A stretch of 64,000 bases of DNA from assembly GCA_964036665.1 (NCBI GenBank), contig OZ038527.1:4588001-4652000 (forward strand), written 5' to 3'. Numbering within the stretch: the first letter of the stretch is position 1; every line of letters begins with the position of its first letter. The notes beneath the pieces are model-generated. The model ran no database searches, was not told the origin of the DNA, and saw nothing but the letters and a program-made list of their open reading frames with translations. A program made the translations under genes and the position numbers. Source of the DNA: Gordius sp. MW1. Its lineage: Eukaryota > Nematomorpha > Gordioida > Gordea > Gordiidae. Shown here piece by piece: positions 38,901 to 47,730 of the stretch.

Positions 38901-41900
38901 GGTAAAAATTTTAGCTTTCATTTTTATAATTAACAATTTCGTTAGTTATAATAGTCTATGGTTATAATAGTGTTGTTAAATTGCTAAGTAGCTTCTTCAA
39001 CTACAAACGCGAGCACGCACACTAGCTGTTTCTGTTTAACATGTTAGTTTAACACAATGAATGCTAGCTGTTCGGTGCAATAGTTTTAACAGTAGCATGT
39101 AAAAATGCTCGAGAGGTTAGTCGAAGCAGCCAAATCTGTTAAAAAAATCCTCGAGCAGTAAATTCGAGCAGATAGTAGATCGAATTGCTATTTGCTATAA
39201 TTACAATTTTAATCATATTATACATGGGCGTAGACAGGTTTTGGATTAGGGGGGGGGGGCAAAACGTTCAAAAGTTCAATTAGGGGGGGGGGGGAAACAT
39301 AAATTTTTTTTTCGCCATTTAGGGGGGGGGGGCGCTGGCTACGCCCATGATATTATATATCATAAATAAATTAAGAACTTTGCCCCCCCCCCCTTATTTT
39401 TTACCCTCTTTCTCACCAGGGTGGAGGGGGTGAATTGTCCCGCCCCCTTTTTACCCCCCCCCCCCCCTTATTTTTTACCATCTTTCTCACCAGGGGGGAC
39501 GGGGTGATTTGCCCCCCCCCCTTTTACCCCCCTTATTTTTAACCCTCTTTCTCACCCGGGGGGGGGATGATTTGCCCCCCCCCCTATTTTTCACTCTTTT
39601 TCTTACCAGGGCCCCCCCCCCCCGGGTGAGAAAGAGGGTAAAAAATAAAGGGGGGGGGGGTAAAAAAGGTGGGGGAAAATCACCCTCCTTCCCCCTGGTA
39701 AGAAAGAGAGTAAAAAATAAGGGAGGGGGCAAATCACCCCCCCCCCCCCCCCCGTGGTAAGAAAGAGGGTAAAAAATAAGGGGGTAAAAAAGGAGGGGGG
39801 GCCAAATCATCCCCCCCCCCCCCGGGTGAGAAAGAGGGTAAACAATAAGGGGGGGCAAAGTTCTTAAATTATTTATTATATATAAAATGATTAAAATTGT
39901 AATTATAGCAAATAGCAATTCAATCTACTATCTGCTCGAATTTACTGCTCAAGCTTCTGCTAAATTTTTTAACAGATTTGGCTGCTTCGACTAACCACTC
40001 TAGCATTTTTACATGCTACTGTTAAAACTATTGCACCGAACAGCTAGCACTCATTGTTAAACTACAAACTAGTATATTAAACGCTAGTGTGCGAGCGTGC
40101 TCGAGCAAAGCACATAGTTAGCATTGCTAACGCGAGCAATTTAACAACTCTTGGTTATATCCATGTTATATCATGGTTGATGATGTTGAATACCTAGTAT
40201 ACCATTCCCAATAATTTTTAAAGTAATCATTTACTGTCAATCCTGTGTAATTATATTGTTTGTGGTGGTTAGGTTTTTAATTAAAATGAGTAGACGGATA
40301 TGGACATCTTTAGGAAATAAATGCTGAGGTTTTTATAAATTTATTCGAAGGGTTTACTAAGTATTTATTTTCGATCAAAAACACATTTTATAAAGCATCA
40401 TTAGTTTATCTTCAAATTTTGGTTATACAGTTTTAATTGGAATCTTATAAGCATTTATTCGTTAATATCATGATAATCATAGATTTTTTGTATATAATTT
40501 TACCGCTTAAAGAACTCGGGTCGTTAGTCCAGTCATAGATGTAATTCACGCAAAAAATTTTGCCTACCTAGGCGGGTCTGCCATAGCGATTGGTGGCTTT
40601 GATTGGTCCTTCAATTTTAGGTGGTACGAGTGCCCTCAAAGAGAAATTGATAGGAGAAAAGGGGATAATAGTCTCCCTACGTGGTAAACTAACTGCTATA
40701 TATCCTCGTGCCCCACCCTGAACCATGTTAAATCAAATATTTTTAATTAAGCCTACAAGTTTGGCCAAACATTCAAGAACTACGTTTTTTAGCTTAGAGA
40801 AACATATGTTAGTGCTTAAAGCGACAGTTAAATCTTTTGCAAATAGTAAACATGTTCTTTAATGTGGTGAATTATAATGTTCTAAAATAAACCAAATCAT
40901 AAATCTTTGCTATTTAATGGTCTATGATGCAAATTCTCTATGAATTATAATTAAAAATGTGGATCATGGTAGATTCAATATTATGACAAGCTCTACCCGT
41001 TGTAGTAAGAGTTAATAATATAATATTCTATTGCCTTAAAATTTTGAGTTTGTTTGTTAATCAAGAAATCTCATATTTTTCTCCTTGTCAGCTGCTGATA
41101 CTTTGAGCTACCAGTTTATTAAAGATATTGTTTTCACCGATCCAAATGACATGACAATAGGGTTAGTTTGGCTAGGACTACACTCTTTTATCAACTTTTA
41201 ATAATATTCTGTCTAAGAGTGATGATTAAATAAGCGTTTAATTAAAAATGATACTCTTAAAATATTGTGTTGTGAATATAATAGGCATAAGATAATATTG
41301 TACTATTTGAATTGTTTGTAAATGTTATCAGGACTCCTACTATTGCAGGTGGGCTATTCTCCATTGACAAAGAATACTTTAATACTCTCGGCGCTTATGA
41401 CACTGGTATGGAAGTGTGGGGAACCGAAAATTTAGAAATTTCTTTTAGAGTATGTTAGTTGTATGTAAGATGGATTGTTGTTTAATTTAATTTTCGTTCT
41501 TAGCATAATGGCTGATTAAAAACCGTTTTAAATGTTAAGTTTTATGCTTTATAGATTTGTTGAAAAAATAAAAAAATTTTATTCCCAATCAACACTCTTA
41601 TATTTAAAATAATAATTTAAAAAATCACACGTACTAAGCATATTTATAATAAAATATAAAGGTCTGGATGTGTGGTGGGACGTTAGAAATAATTCCTTGT
41701 TCAAGGGTAGGTCACATATTTCGTGATAAATCGCCTTATGTCTTCCCCGGAGGAGCTAATAATATCATATATAAAAATCAAAGGCGCCTCATCGATGTAT
41801 GGTTGGATGAGTGGAAAGATTTCTACTATAAGATAAATCCAAGTATATATTTTACCAAAAACTTAGATTGTCGACATTTAACAGCCTTTTAAAAAGAGAA

Positions 41901-44900
41901 GAAAAGGAACAATAAATCTCCTTTATTCCAAATATCCGTCCAAATTTAAACGCAATTGGCAGTCATTTATAAATTGTTTTAAAGTTTTGGGCTTTTTTAA
42001 ATAAAACTTTCGATTTAAATTGCTTCTAAGTTCACCACTTTCGAATTATAGACTTATTTCAAACTTTGATTTTATAATATAAATTAACTAACATACTACC
42101 CAGTTTTTCTTTAATTTTTTACTTTTCCTTTCTTACTTTCTCTGAACATCAAATATAAATTTTATTGTTTTAATAATTGCATAGATGCAAAAGAAGTTAA
42201 GGCTGGAAACTTGATTGATAGAATCAATTTGAGGAAAAATTTGAAGTGCAAATCATTTCGTTGGTTTTTGGAAAATGTATTCCCAGAAACTTCCCTACCG
42301 AAAAACTTAAAAAATCTAGTCAACGTAATTTAATAAGTTTTCTATATCAATTAAGTTAAATTTTTAATAATTTATAAAACCTGTAAAACATATACGTATA
42401 ATATGAAAATAAATTAATTAGTTTAGAGGACAAAATTCAAATTTATGCATGGACACTATGAATCGCAAGGTTAATGACAAAATGGGTTTATTCATGTGTC
42501 AAGAAAGTATTAATCAGGTATAAAATTATTTAAATTGCTCATGTACCAAACATTATTTCTTTTGAAATTTTCCGATCAAATATCGAATTGATACTTTAAA
42601 AATTATTTAAAAGTTACACCAAAAATTTAATTTGAACGCACATTTTGGTTTTAAAGCTTTTAAACCATGAAGAAAATCTTATACGTAACAACGACGAATG
42701 TTTGGAATTCGATCCGCAAAATAATCTAATAATTCTCAAAAGGTGTAGACAGAACGTCAATACTCAATTATGGGACTATGACGAAAAGGTAATTAATTGT
42801 TTATATTGATTTATTTACTAACTAATTAGGTTTAGGTTGCAAAGTTTTTATATATTTAAAAAAATCTGAATTCCCTTAAATGTAGTTCGTTCATTGTTGG
42901 TAGGTTTTGTTTTAAACTTGTATTTCAATACTTAACTATAAAATTTCTACCTGTTTTAAATAGATATGGATATCCCTATATTAAATATTCATTTAAGTTT
43001 TAAATTCTTCAAAAATCTAAAATTCAATTTAATTCATTTTTTGGCATATTCACATTTTAATTTTTTATTAAGGCTTGTGGAACCATTAATTTTCCACATT
43101 TTATTGGTGCCTATATTTTTGTACTAGTTTACCTCCTAGAGCACTTTACAATATCATATATTTATTATTAATCTCATTCAGTCGTTGCGGTTTGTTGATT
43201 AGTTTTTCGAGTTAAGGCCGTCCGGGTTTATTTTTGTTCATTGCCCTTTCCACGCAACACGAGGTCGTCTTCTTCCTCTCTTCCCCGACATATTTATGTG
43301 CAATACTTTTTAAATTACATCATTAGCATTCTGAGTATATGACCATACCACCTTAGCCAATTTTTATGGTCTAATTAGAGCCCTGCAAAATAAAAATTTT
43401 TCTGCCCGAACCCGGCCTGAGCCCGACGTCTCAGTTTTTATTTTGCCCGAGCCCGGCCGAGCCCGAATTACTTTTTATTTTTGGCCCTACCCGAGCCCGA
43501 GCCCGACCCGATTTTTACATAAAGCATTAAATTGTTACTACTCGTTATTTACAACTAGGATAAGTTTAATATAAAATTTTCATTTTCACTCGCTACAATT
43601 TATTCAGCAAATAATTTAAAACTGGAAATCTAAATTTATAATATTTTTTATCTAACAGTTCCAAGTTAAAAACTTTTAAAAATATTTACTTATTTTATTT
43701 CGCAAGTAACAGCTTATGAATATATTTAAATATTAGAATAAAATCTGCAATTTAGGTCAAATTATTATAATAGACAGGGGGAAATGCTGAAGCTTGAAAG
43801 CTATATTATGTATGGTGTACGAAGATAATTAATTAATATCGAGTTGAGATTGTTTAAATCATATTTAATAAAATTTAGTTTGTTTTAGTCAATTCGGGCC
43901 GCGGGCCTCGGGCTGCCTTATTAGGCCCGACCCGAGCCCGAGGCCCGATTGTTTTATTAAATTTTGCCCGAGCCTGGCCCAAAGCTGGATCGGGTCGGGC
44001 CGGGCTCGGGCCGGGCTTCGGGCGGCCCGTGCAGGGCTCTACGTGTAACGGGATTGAGAAGAAGGCTGATTTAAAAAATCCACTTGGCTGCGTAGGATGG
44101 GGCTAGAAAATGAGACATAATTGGTACTTTAGCCAGGTTGCGAGAGACCTGTGACAGATCGGTAATGACTCGGGCGTGGAAGGTCCCGACTTTATCTAAA
44201 AGCTTGGGACTTCTTTACGAGATTTCTCTCCTAAAGGCGGCCAAGACCGCCGAGCCATATTTTTGGTATGTCTATGTAGGATCAAAAACTAACATGCCCA
44301 TTTCCCGTAAAAGGCGAGTGTGAAGGGAGCGGGACAAGGTGGTGTTGATGGCTCTCTAGAGCCTTCGGGCCTTCATTGATGGCGAACGAGTCGTCAATTT
44401 CGGTGATTCGAACACTCAGCTGGCAAAGCTGTGGCGTAGTCGGTCGGTGGCTGCGGAATAAATGCCCGTTGGACCGAAGGGCAAAGTGAGACTAATCATC
44501 TTCGGCACCTGACCTTAGGTGGAAACCGCGATCTATTGAGGTTGCGAACCTTATTCGCGCCTATACATCTACCAGGCCCTAGAACTGCCTCTTGGTTGGG
44601 TTTATAGATTTTAAGGTTTTTAAAACTAACTTTGTTCAACTCGATTGCCGTGGCCCACTAGCGTGCATATTTACTTGTCGATTTTCTTTGAGTTCTTTAT
44701 GTTTAAGTTGACCTTTTTATGTTTGTGTTGATCGTGGTTGTGTCGTCGGCTACGAAGGCAAATTCGGATTTAATGCGGTCTCGTTTAGGCTCGGTAGTCC
44801 GGGTCGGTTGGTTTGATGAGCACATTAACCGAGAAGTTAAGAAATACTTCTTATGCTCGCGGAGAATGAGGCCAGTTTAACCTAGAAATGGAAAATTTTG

Positions 44901-46779
44901 TTGTTGCAGAAAGGACTTATGGTTTCTCCACCAGGACTTATGGTTTCTCCACCACTCCAGTGTTAACCACTATTCCAGTGTCAACCATGGTTAAACAATA
45001 GGAGGGTTTGCCTCAAGATATGGCCTTGCGCCTACTGGCGAGGAAGATGCCAAACAGGACATACTACTTTTTAGCATATTCAATTAGAGCATGGATACCT
45101 TTCTTTCTACTAGTAATGTGTAAGGGTTTGGGCAGGGTGGGCTCAGGTGAGGTCGATGATCCTTTATTATAGCGGTTTATTAATTTGTGGAAGCCAAAAA
45201 CATGAAGCCATCATACTATTTTATAGCATATTCAGTTAAGGCCTGGAGACCTTTCTTGCTAGTGATGTCTAGGGGTTTGGGCGGGGTGGGATAGGGAGGT
45301 AGATGATCCTTTATTATAGCGGCACATTAATTTGTGACGGCCAAAAACATGAAGCCTTTTAGAACCTAAGTCTGTCGTCTGAAGACGGTCTGCACCAGTT
45401 TGATGGTGCTCGAATCGTTGGAGAGGAAGAAGATATTAGAATAATCATTTGACAATTGGATCCCTCCTCTTGCTCCGGGGGAGGAGTTCGGAGGGAAAGT
45501 CTCCGAATTTGGAATGAGTTGAGCAGCAACCTGAGAGACTTGGAACTATATCATCCTCGAAAAGCGATGAGCCGGTACGACTTTCCAGAAACCTGCCAGT
45601 TAATCGCGCCTCGCCCCGGGAAAGACGCTTAATTTTGAAGAAACGGCAGGGTTCAAAAATAACAGCCGACAGCTACGGATGACCACAAGATTAATATTAC
45701 AATTCTCTTGAAAAGATTTTTATTCCTAACCGCGGTGATCCAGTTGATTGCTGTGGCCAGGGTTGTGAGCCGAGCAAGAGTCTCCTCAACAGAGAGTCAT
45801 CAGAAAAGGTTTCTGCCATTAGGAATTATGTACTAGCATCCTTCCTGTCACGTTAGAATAGTTTGACCATACTAATGTTTTCCTCAATATCGGGAAGTTT
45901 TTGTTGAGCCCTAAACCTAGAGATTAAGTTCATTTGGGGGTCCGTGGGCCTGGCTACGTCCATGCTGACACCGTCGCTTTAAGTTATTACGAAGTTGTCT
46001 GCAAAAAGTCGTTTTACAATGAGAGCATACCAACCAATGTTCGGTTTGTGGACTCGGTTTTCGGATAATAATGTTATTTCAATTTCGCTCCTCAAAATAA
46101 CTCTGTTTTAAACGGTAGATCTAAGCAAAATAAACGGAGGCATTAATATATTAAGAATATTGCAACGATAAATAGTTATAGATGTCCAAATTCTGACAAC
46201 CCTCTAAATACCAGGTTATAATAATTTTTTAAAATAAATGTTCAAACACGAACCAGAACAAATGAGATTTATACAAAAGGTGGTGTCTGGCTCTGGTAGG
46301 GCCCAAAAATAAAAAGGATTTTGGTTAGGGGGTTGGGGTCACACACTTGAAGATTATTCTTCATTTCTTTGTAAAATATATATTTTAGCAATGAGCAAAT
46401 TTTTAAATTTTTTAGTTATTATAAATCATGAATCAAAAAGTTGGAAAGTGAGCCCATAAATTGCTCGAACAATGTAAAATAATAAGGTTTAGTAATTTCC
46501 TCTAAATTATAAATGGACGCATCGCTTCAGCACTGTTTTTAATTAAAGCATGCTAAAACTTAGTCTATGGATATTTCGATAAAAATAGGAAAATATGCCA
46601 GTTTCATTAAAAAAATATTAATGCTGTATTGTCAGGATCGTAGCTTAAGGCCTCGATTTAAGCCAACTATGTGCGTTGGAAGAGGAAAGGATTTGGAAGA
46701 TAGTAGCGACAGATTGACGGTAGATCCTTGCGATGGGCAAGAACTCCAGAGATGGCTTCGAATCCCCGTTACAATATAA
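20924..46779 (+). CDS. Polypeptide N-acetylgalactosaminyltransferase, GALNT1/13 type, paralog 2
   Basis: Same Golgi GalNAc-transferase as gene 1. Exons: 20924-21181, 25080-25228, 26201-26367, 27085-27298, 40513-40683, 41332-41449, 41662-41842, 42185-42324, 42422-42517, 42657-42788, 46636-46779; 589 aa. Visible: membrane anchor about residues 9-31 ([14 protein letters not shown]), [35 protein letters not shown] (DxH), [31 protein letters not shown], and a ricin-type lectin whose last exon holds CVGRG and QRW. The ATG directly follows an in-frame TAA. The exon 1/2 border is the only doubtful one: 21182 donor with 25080 acceptor keeps frame, but another pair is possible. Exon 9 keeps frame only with the acceptor before 42422. 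Intron 4 is 13.2 kb and full of transposons. Oddities: WGTEN instead of WGGEN; only lectin repeat 1 keeps C-x-D. Introns not listed separately show nothing recognisable. Confidence 0.9.
21738..21913. mobile_element. MITE of the CATGGGCGTAGCC family
   Basis: Begins CATGGGCGTAGCCAA and ends GCTGGCTACGCCCATG. At 176 bp it is one of the best-preserved copies, nearly the same length as 54430-54607 and colinear with it. It lies in intron 1 of gene 2. Confidence 0.75.
23726..23995. mobile_element. 270-bp MITE, GGGCTTGTCTTAATATCGG termini
   Basis: Begins GGGCTTGTCTTAATATCGG and ends with its exact reverse complement CCGATATTAAGACAAGCCC. A second copy lies at 28123-28402 and is similar along its whole length. 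The flanking bases do not give a clear duplication here. It lies in intron 1 of gene 2. The superfamily is uncertain; the GGG terminus and possible 3-bp duplication of the other copy fit PIF/Harbinger. Confidence 0.8.
25251..25414. mobile_element. MITE of the CATGGGCGTAGCC family, diverged
   Basis: Begins CATGGGAGTAGCCAAG; the right end is decayed to GCGCCCATG. The interior (GAGGGTGGGGGCAAT, GGGAGGAGCAAAAT) matches the copies at 21738 and 54430. It starts 22 bp after exon 2 of gene 2. Confidence 0.55.
27662..27880. repeat. Minisatellite, about 62-bp unit, 3.5 copies
   Basis: Units of TCATCTCTCTCTCATCGCTT, TGTTAGGCGAGTATTAATGC and ATACACATCTC repeat in tandem and differ at a few bases. It is followed by a short palindrome CCAGCTGCGCTGG near 27914. 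It lies in intron 4 of gene 2. Confidence 0.85.
28123..28402. mobile_element. 280-bp MITE, second copy of the GGGCTTGTC family
   Basis: Begins GGGCTTGTCTTAATATCA and ends CCGATATTAAGACAAGCCC. TAT flanks both ends (28120-28122 and 28403-28405), a possible 3-bp target duplication. It is diverged from the 23726 copy by scattered substitutions and small indels. Confidence 0.8.
28648..28732. mobile_element. Partial MITE of the CATGGGCGTAGCC family
   Basis: Only the right part is present: AT-rich lead, GAGGGGGCAGCCGCCCCTCC, and terminal TTGGCTACGCCCATG. The left terminus is missing. Confidence 0.5.
28760..29005 (-). pseudogene. Penelope-like GIY-YIG endonuclease fragment
   Basis: On the minus strand broken frames read [17 protein letters not shown] and, shifted, [17 protein letters not shown] and later [18 protein letters not shown]. 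This order resembles the GIY-YIG nuclease tail of Penelope-like retroelements (an R-x-x-x-H helix, then AxHxxxxxHxxD). A related piece in the opposite orientation is at 30035-30245. Frameshifts show it is dead. A search against Penelope proteins would settle it. Confidence 0.4.
29131..29960 (-). mobile_element. RTE-type LINE 3' fragment, interrupted by a MITE
   Basis: Minus-strand 3' end with GATAAAGAAGAAGAAG, colinear with the 3' ends at 34454 and 32505 (the CACGAGGTCGTCC and TACCACCTTAGCCGA stretches match). It is interrupted at 29364-29692. Coding wording of the RT C-terminus is recognisable but shifted. Confidence 0.65.
29364..29692. mobile_element. pogo/Tigger-like MITE nested in a LINE
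   Basis: Begins CAGTCAATACCGTTTAATTG and ends, on the other strand, CAGTCGAAACTTCTTAATCG: imperfect terminal inverted repeats of about 24 bp of the pogo/Tigger kind. TA follows the right end. The related LINE copy at 32505 has the uninterrupted site GCCGATACCACCTTAGCC, so the insertion hit that TA. It has no coding capacity. Confidence 0.65.
30035..30245 (+). pseudogene. Penelope-like GIY-YIG endonuclease fragment, inverted copy
   Basis: The plus strand reads [13 protein letters not shown], a stop, then [22 protein letters not shown] stands where the YIG of GIY-YIG nucleases would be. The nucleotide sequence is an inverted relative of 28760-29005, with a LINE fragment between them. Confidence 0.4.
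30981..31585 (-). pseudogene. Unidentified broken reading frame, about 200 codons
   Basis: I do not recognise this protein. On the minus strand a frame is open from 31585 to 31160 (starting after a TGA), then continues one base shifted from 31205 to 30981; the shift falls at an A run near 31200. Visible wording: [77 protein letters not shown]. Upstream of the TGA the same frame is open over about 50 more codons. Composition is richer in GC than the intron around it. It may be part of an unlisted mobile or viral element; no catalytic motif or membrane segment was seen. Confidence 0.35.
31985..32365 (+). pseudogene. RTE-type LINE endonuclease N-terminal fragment
   Basis: A 95-codon frame (32070-32357) contains [20 protein letters not shown] and [18 protein letters not shown], matching the N-terminal endonuclease of the LINE at 34454-37334 but in plus orientation. 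The upstream 80 bases match that element's leader. It is truncated at its 3' side and lies next to an oppositely oriented copy. Confidence 0.65.
32505..34125 (-). mobile_element. 5'-truncated RTE-type LINE copy with YADG
   Basis: The 3' end (GATAAAGAAGAAAG) is at 32505. Frames match the complete copy: 32856-33050 ([23 protein letters not shown]) and 33079-33405 ([30 protein letters not shown]). The RT catalytic YADD is YADG here. It ends near 34125 at a point corresponding to the region between endonuclease and RT. Many frameshifts; inactive. Confidence 0.7.
34140..34250. repeat. GAGACGAGA-type low-complexity stretch
   Basis: Irregular repeats of GAGACGAGA and GTCGAGA on the plus strand, between two LINE copies. 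No coding or structural signal. Confidence 0.6.
34437..34453. repeat. 17-bp target-site duplication, left
   Basis: CCTTAGGGTATGTGAAT, identical to 37335-37351. The two copies bracket the LINE at 34454-37334. Confidence 0.9.
34465..35118 (-). pseudogene. LINE reverse transcriptase C-terminal part
   Basis: A 217-codon frame with [58 protein letters not shown] and [15 protein letters not shown], the thumb and C-terminal wording common to many insect RT proteins. It is the longest intact piece of the element, and ends close to the 3' tail. Confidence 0.8.
35143..35804 (-). pseudogene. LINE reverse transcriptase, N-terminal and catalytic part
   Basis: Frame 35562-35804 has [17 protein letters not shown], the RT fingers motif GKAxGPDxxPxE. 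Frame 35143-35340 has [18 protein letters not shown] and [13 protein letters not shown], the conserved QGSALSP and catalytic YADD. The piece between (35341-35561) is shifted. The catalytic residues are kept although the frame is not. Confidence 0.8.
36155..37098 (-). pseudogene. LINE apurinic-type endonuclease
   Basis: Frame 36850-37098 has [19 protein letters not shown] and [16 protein letters not shown]; frame 36155-36853, in another phase, has [31 protein letters not shown] and [19 protein letters not shown]. These are the N-terminal, GDFN-like and DYxL motifs of the exonuclease-endonuclease-phosphatase fold. The shift near 36850 breaks the protein. The EKTRW glutamate of the family is Q-K-T-R-W here. 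Confidence 0.8.
37335..37351. repeat. 17-bp target-site duplication, right
   Basis: CCTTAGGGTATGTGAAT, identical to 34437-34453. Confidence 0.9.
37352..38958. other. Plain AT-rich intron DNA
   Basis: Between the LINE and the hAT fold-back element within intron 4 of gene 2. No coding, RNA or repeat signal recognised. Confidence 0.5.
38967..40151. mobile_element. hAT fold-back element with poly-C minisatellite core
   Basis: Flanked by the 8-bp duplication TGGTTATA (38959-38966 and 40152-40159). Ends are TAGTGTTGTTAAATTGC and, on the other strand, AGAGTTGTTAAATTGC. The arms are long inverted repeats (for example CAAATCTGTTAAAAAA near 39130 and its complement near 39965). The core at 39380-39860 is a minisatellite of long C or G runs plus TTATTTTTTACCCTCTTTC and TCACCAGG units, switching strand at about 39618. 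A CATGGGCGTAGCC MITE (39223-39349) is nested in the left arm. A sister copy is at 47882-48700. Confidence 0.8.
41093..41162 (+). other. Possible cryptic exon in intron 5 of gene 2
   Basis: After a pyrimidine-rich acceptor-like TTTTCTCCTTGTCAG there is an open stretch reading [20 protein letters not shown], followed by a donor-like GGGTTAGT. It matches nothing in the other two paralogs and does not fit the phase of the flanking exons. It may be chance or a fragment of another gene. Confidence 0.15.
43205..43375 (-). mobile_element. RTE-type LINE 3' fragment in intron 10 of gene 2
   Basis: Plus-strand wording CACGAGGTCGTC and ACCATACCACCTTAGCC matches the other LINE copies (29270, 32640). It is cut at 43376 by a GC-rich hAT-like element. 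Confidence 0.55.
43376..44041. mobile_element. GC-rich hAT-like MITE, TAGAGCCCTGCA termini
   Basis: Begins TAGAGCCCTGCA and ends TGCAGGGCTCTA, exact inverted repeats. Next to each end lie arrays of GGCCCGAGCCCGACCCGA type; the middle (43520-43880) is AT-rich. No 8-bp target duplication is left. Fragments with the same wording are scattered in the window, and the small copy at 6208-6313 has a perfect hAT-size duplication. Confidence 0.7.
44042..46000. other. GC-richer unidentified stretch in intron 10 of gene 2
   Basis: Markedly richer in GC than the surrounding intron, with short broken frames in both strands and no recognisable domain. It is probably an old transposon, but I could not assign it. 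It contains the 152-bp tandem duplication at 45061-45359 and a short tandem repeat of GGACTTATGGTTTCTCCACC near 44915-44955. Confidence 0.4.
45061..45359. repeat. Tandem duplication, about 152-bp unit
   Basis: Both units run from ATACTA(C/T)TTTT and AGCATATTCA through GGGTTTGGGC(A/G)GGGTGGG and GATGATCCTTTATTATAGCG to GCCAAAAACATGAAGCC. They have diverged at many sites, so this duplication is older than the one at 59554. Confidence 0.75.
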
Positions 46780-47730
46780 AATTTATTCTTATTTTTCAAT
46801 CATAAACTACTGTTATGGCATTTTATTAAATTAAATGTAATGTCGTCCTTTGTTAAATCATATATCATTGATATAAAAAACAAATTGTATCTTCATTATT
46901 TGTATTATTGATAATAATCAAAGCGGTGGTTTATTTATAGTAAAAGCATCCTAGTTCATTAGTTTAACATTATAAATTTATCGGAATAGGTAATTTCTTA
47001 ATAAGTTTCGATTTATGGATAAGTCGTTTGAAGTTAAATTTAATTAATTTATCTTCTTGATCGAATATAGGCTTTAATTGGAAACGGAGATTAAACATGA
47101 AAATGCGTCTGTACATTTATTTGTCGTCCTGGTATATATTTAATAGTTTTGTTACTTTACTGATATTTGGACCAAAATAGGTTTAAGGGACGGTCGGTGA
47201 TAATGTATTCCGACCAAAATATATTCATTAAATATTTGTCTCAATTATTATGGCAACAGAGAGCTTAGCGATCTATGACTGAATAATTTGGCACTGCAGG
47301 ACTAAGAGTGCAAAAAGCAAAACCTATATTCCTGGTCAGTTAAAAATGCAATTAAGCGCCCAAAACAGTGTCCGATGCGTCATAAGAAATCATAACGGGC
47401 AAATTATATTGATAGGGAGTAATTTAAATTAATTAATTTATGAAATTAAGTCTTATATCTCATAAAAGGCATGTGCTTCCGTCGTACTCCAATCCCATTT
47501 TTCTTTATTTAATGTTAATTATTTTTAATTGAGCTTTTAGATTGCAAATTCGGAATAAAACTTTCAAGTTAATTAACTTAACCTGATTTCAATTCCTTAC
47601 GATTAGTTTGTAATTTAAAATCTATAAATGCAACCTTGTCTTCATTAAAATCCATACTGTTTTAATCTATAGTATTACTTAATTTTAAATAAGTTTTTCC
47701 GCCCATACGATATGAAAAATACATAAGGGT
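46780..47730. other. 3' flank of gene 2
   Basis: AT-rich DNA after the stop codon. ATTAAA occurs about 50 bases downstream and may serve as a poly(A) signal. No gene or clear repeat recognised. Confidence 0.4.

Larger units (their letters stand above)
27299..40512. other. Intron 4 of gene 2, a 13.2-kb transposon sink
   Basis: The donor (GTCAGG at 27299, same wording as the equivalent donor of gene 1) and the acceptor before 40513 keep phase 2, as in genes 1 and 3. The equivalent introns are 900 bp in gene 1 and 308 bp in gene 3. The excess is made of the elements listed below, with plain AT-rich DNA between 37352 and 38958 and between 40160 and 40512. Confidence 0.85.

Noticed and set aside
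39487-39918. Proline- and glycine-rich open frames over the C/G runs
   Set aside because: They come from homopolymer tracts of the hAT fold-back core; the same is seen in the sister copy at 48089-48475.
42422-42517. Frameshift in exon 9 of gene 2
   Set aside because: The first acceptors tried (after TTTAG or TTTAGAG) broke the frame, but the TTAG before 42422 restores phase 0 and the same distance to the first lectin cysteine as in gene 1.
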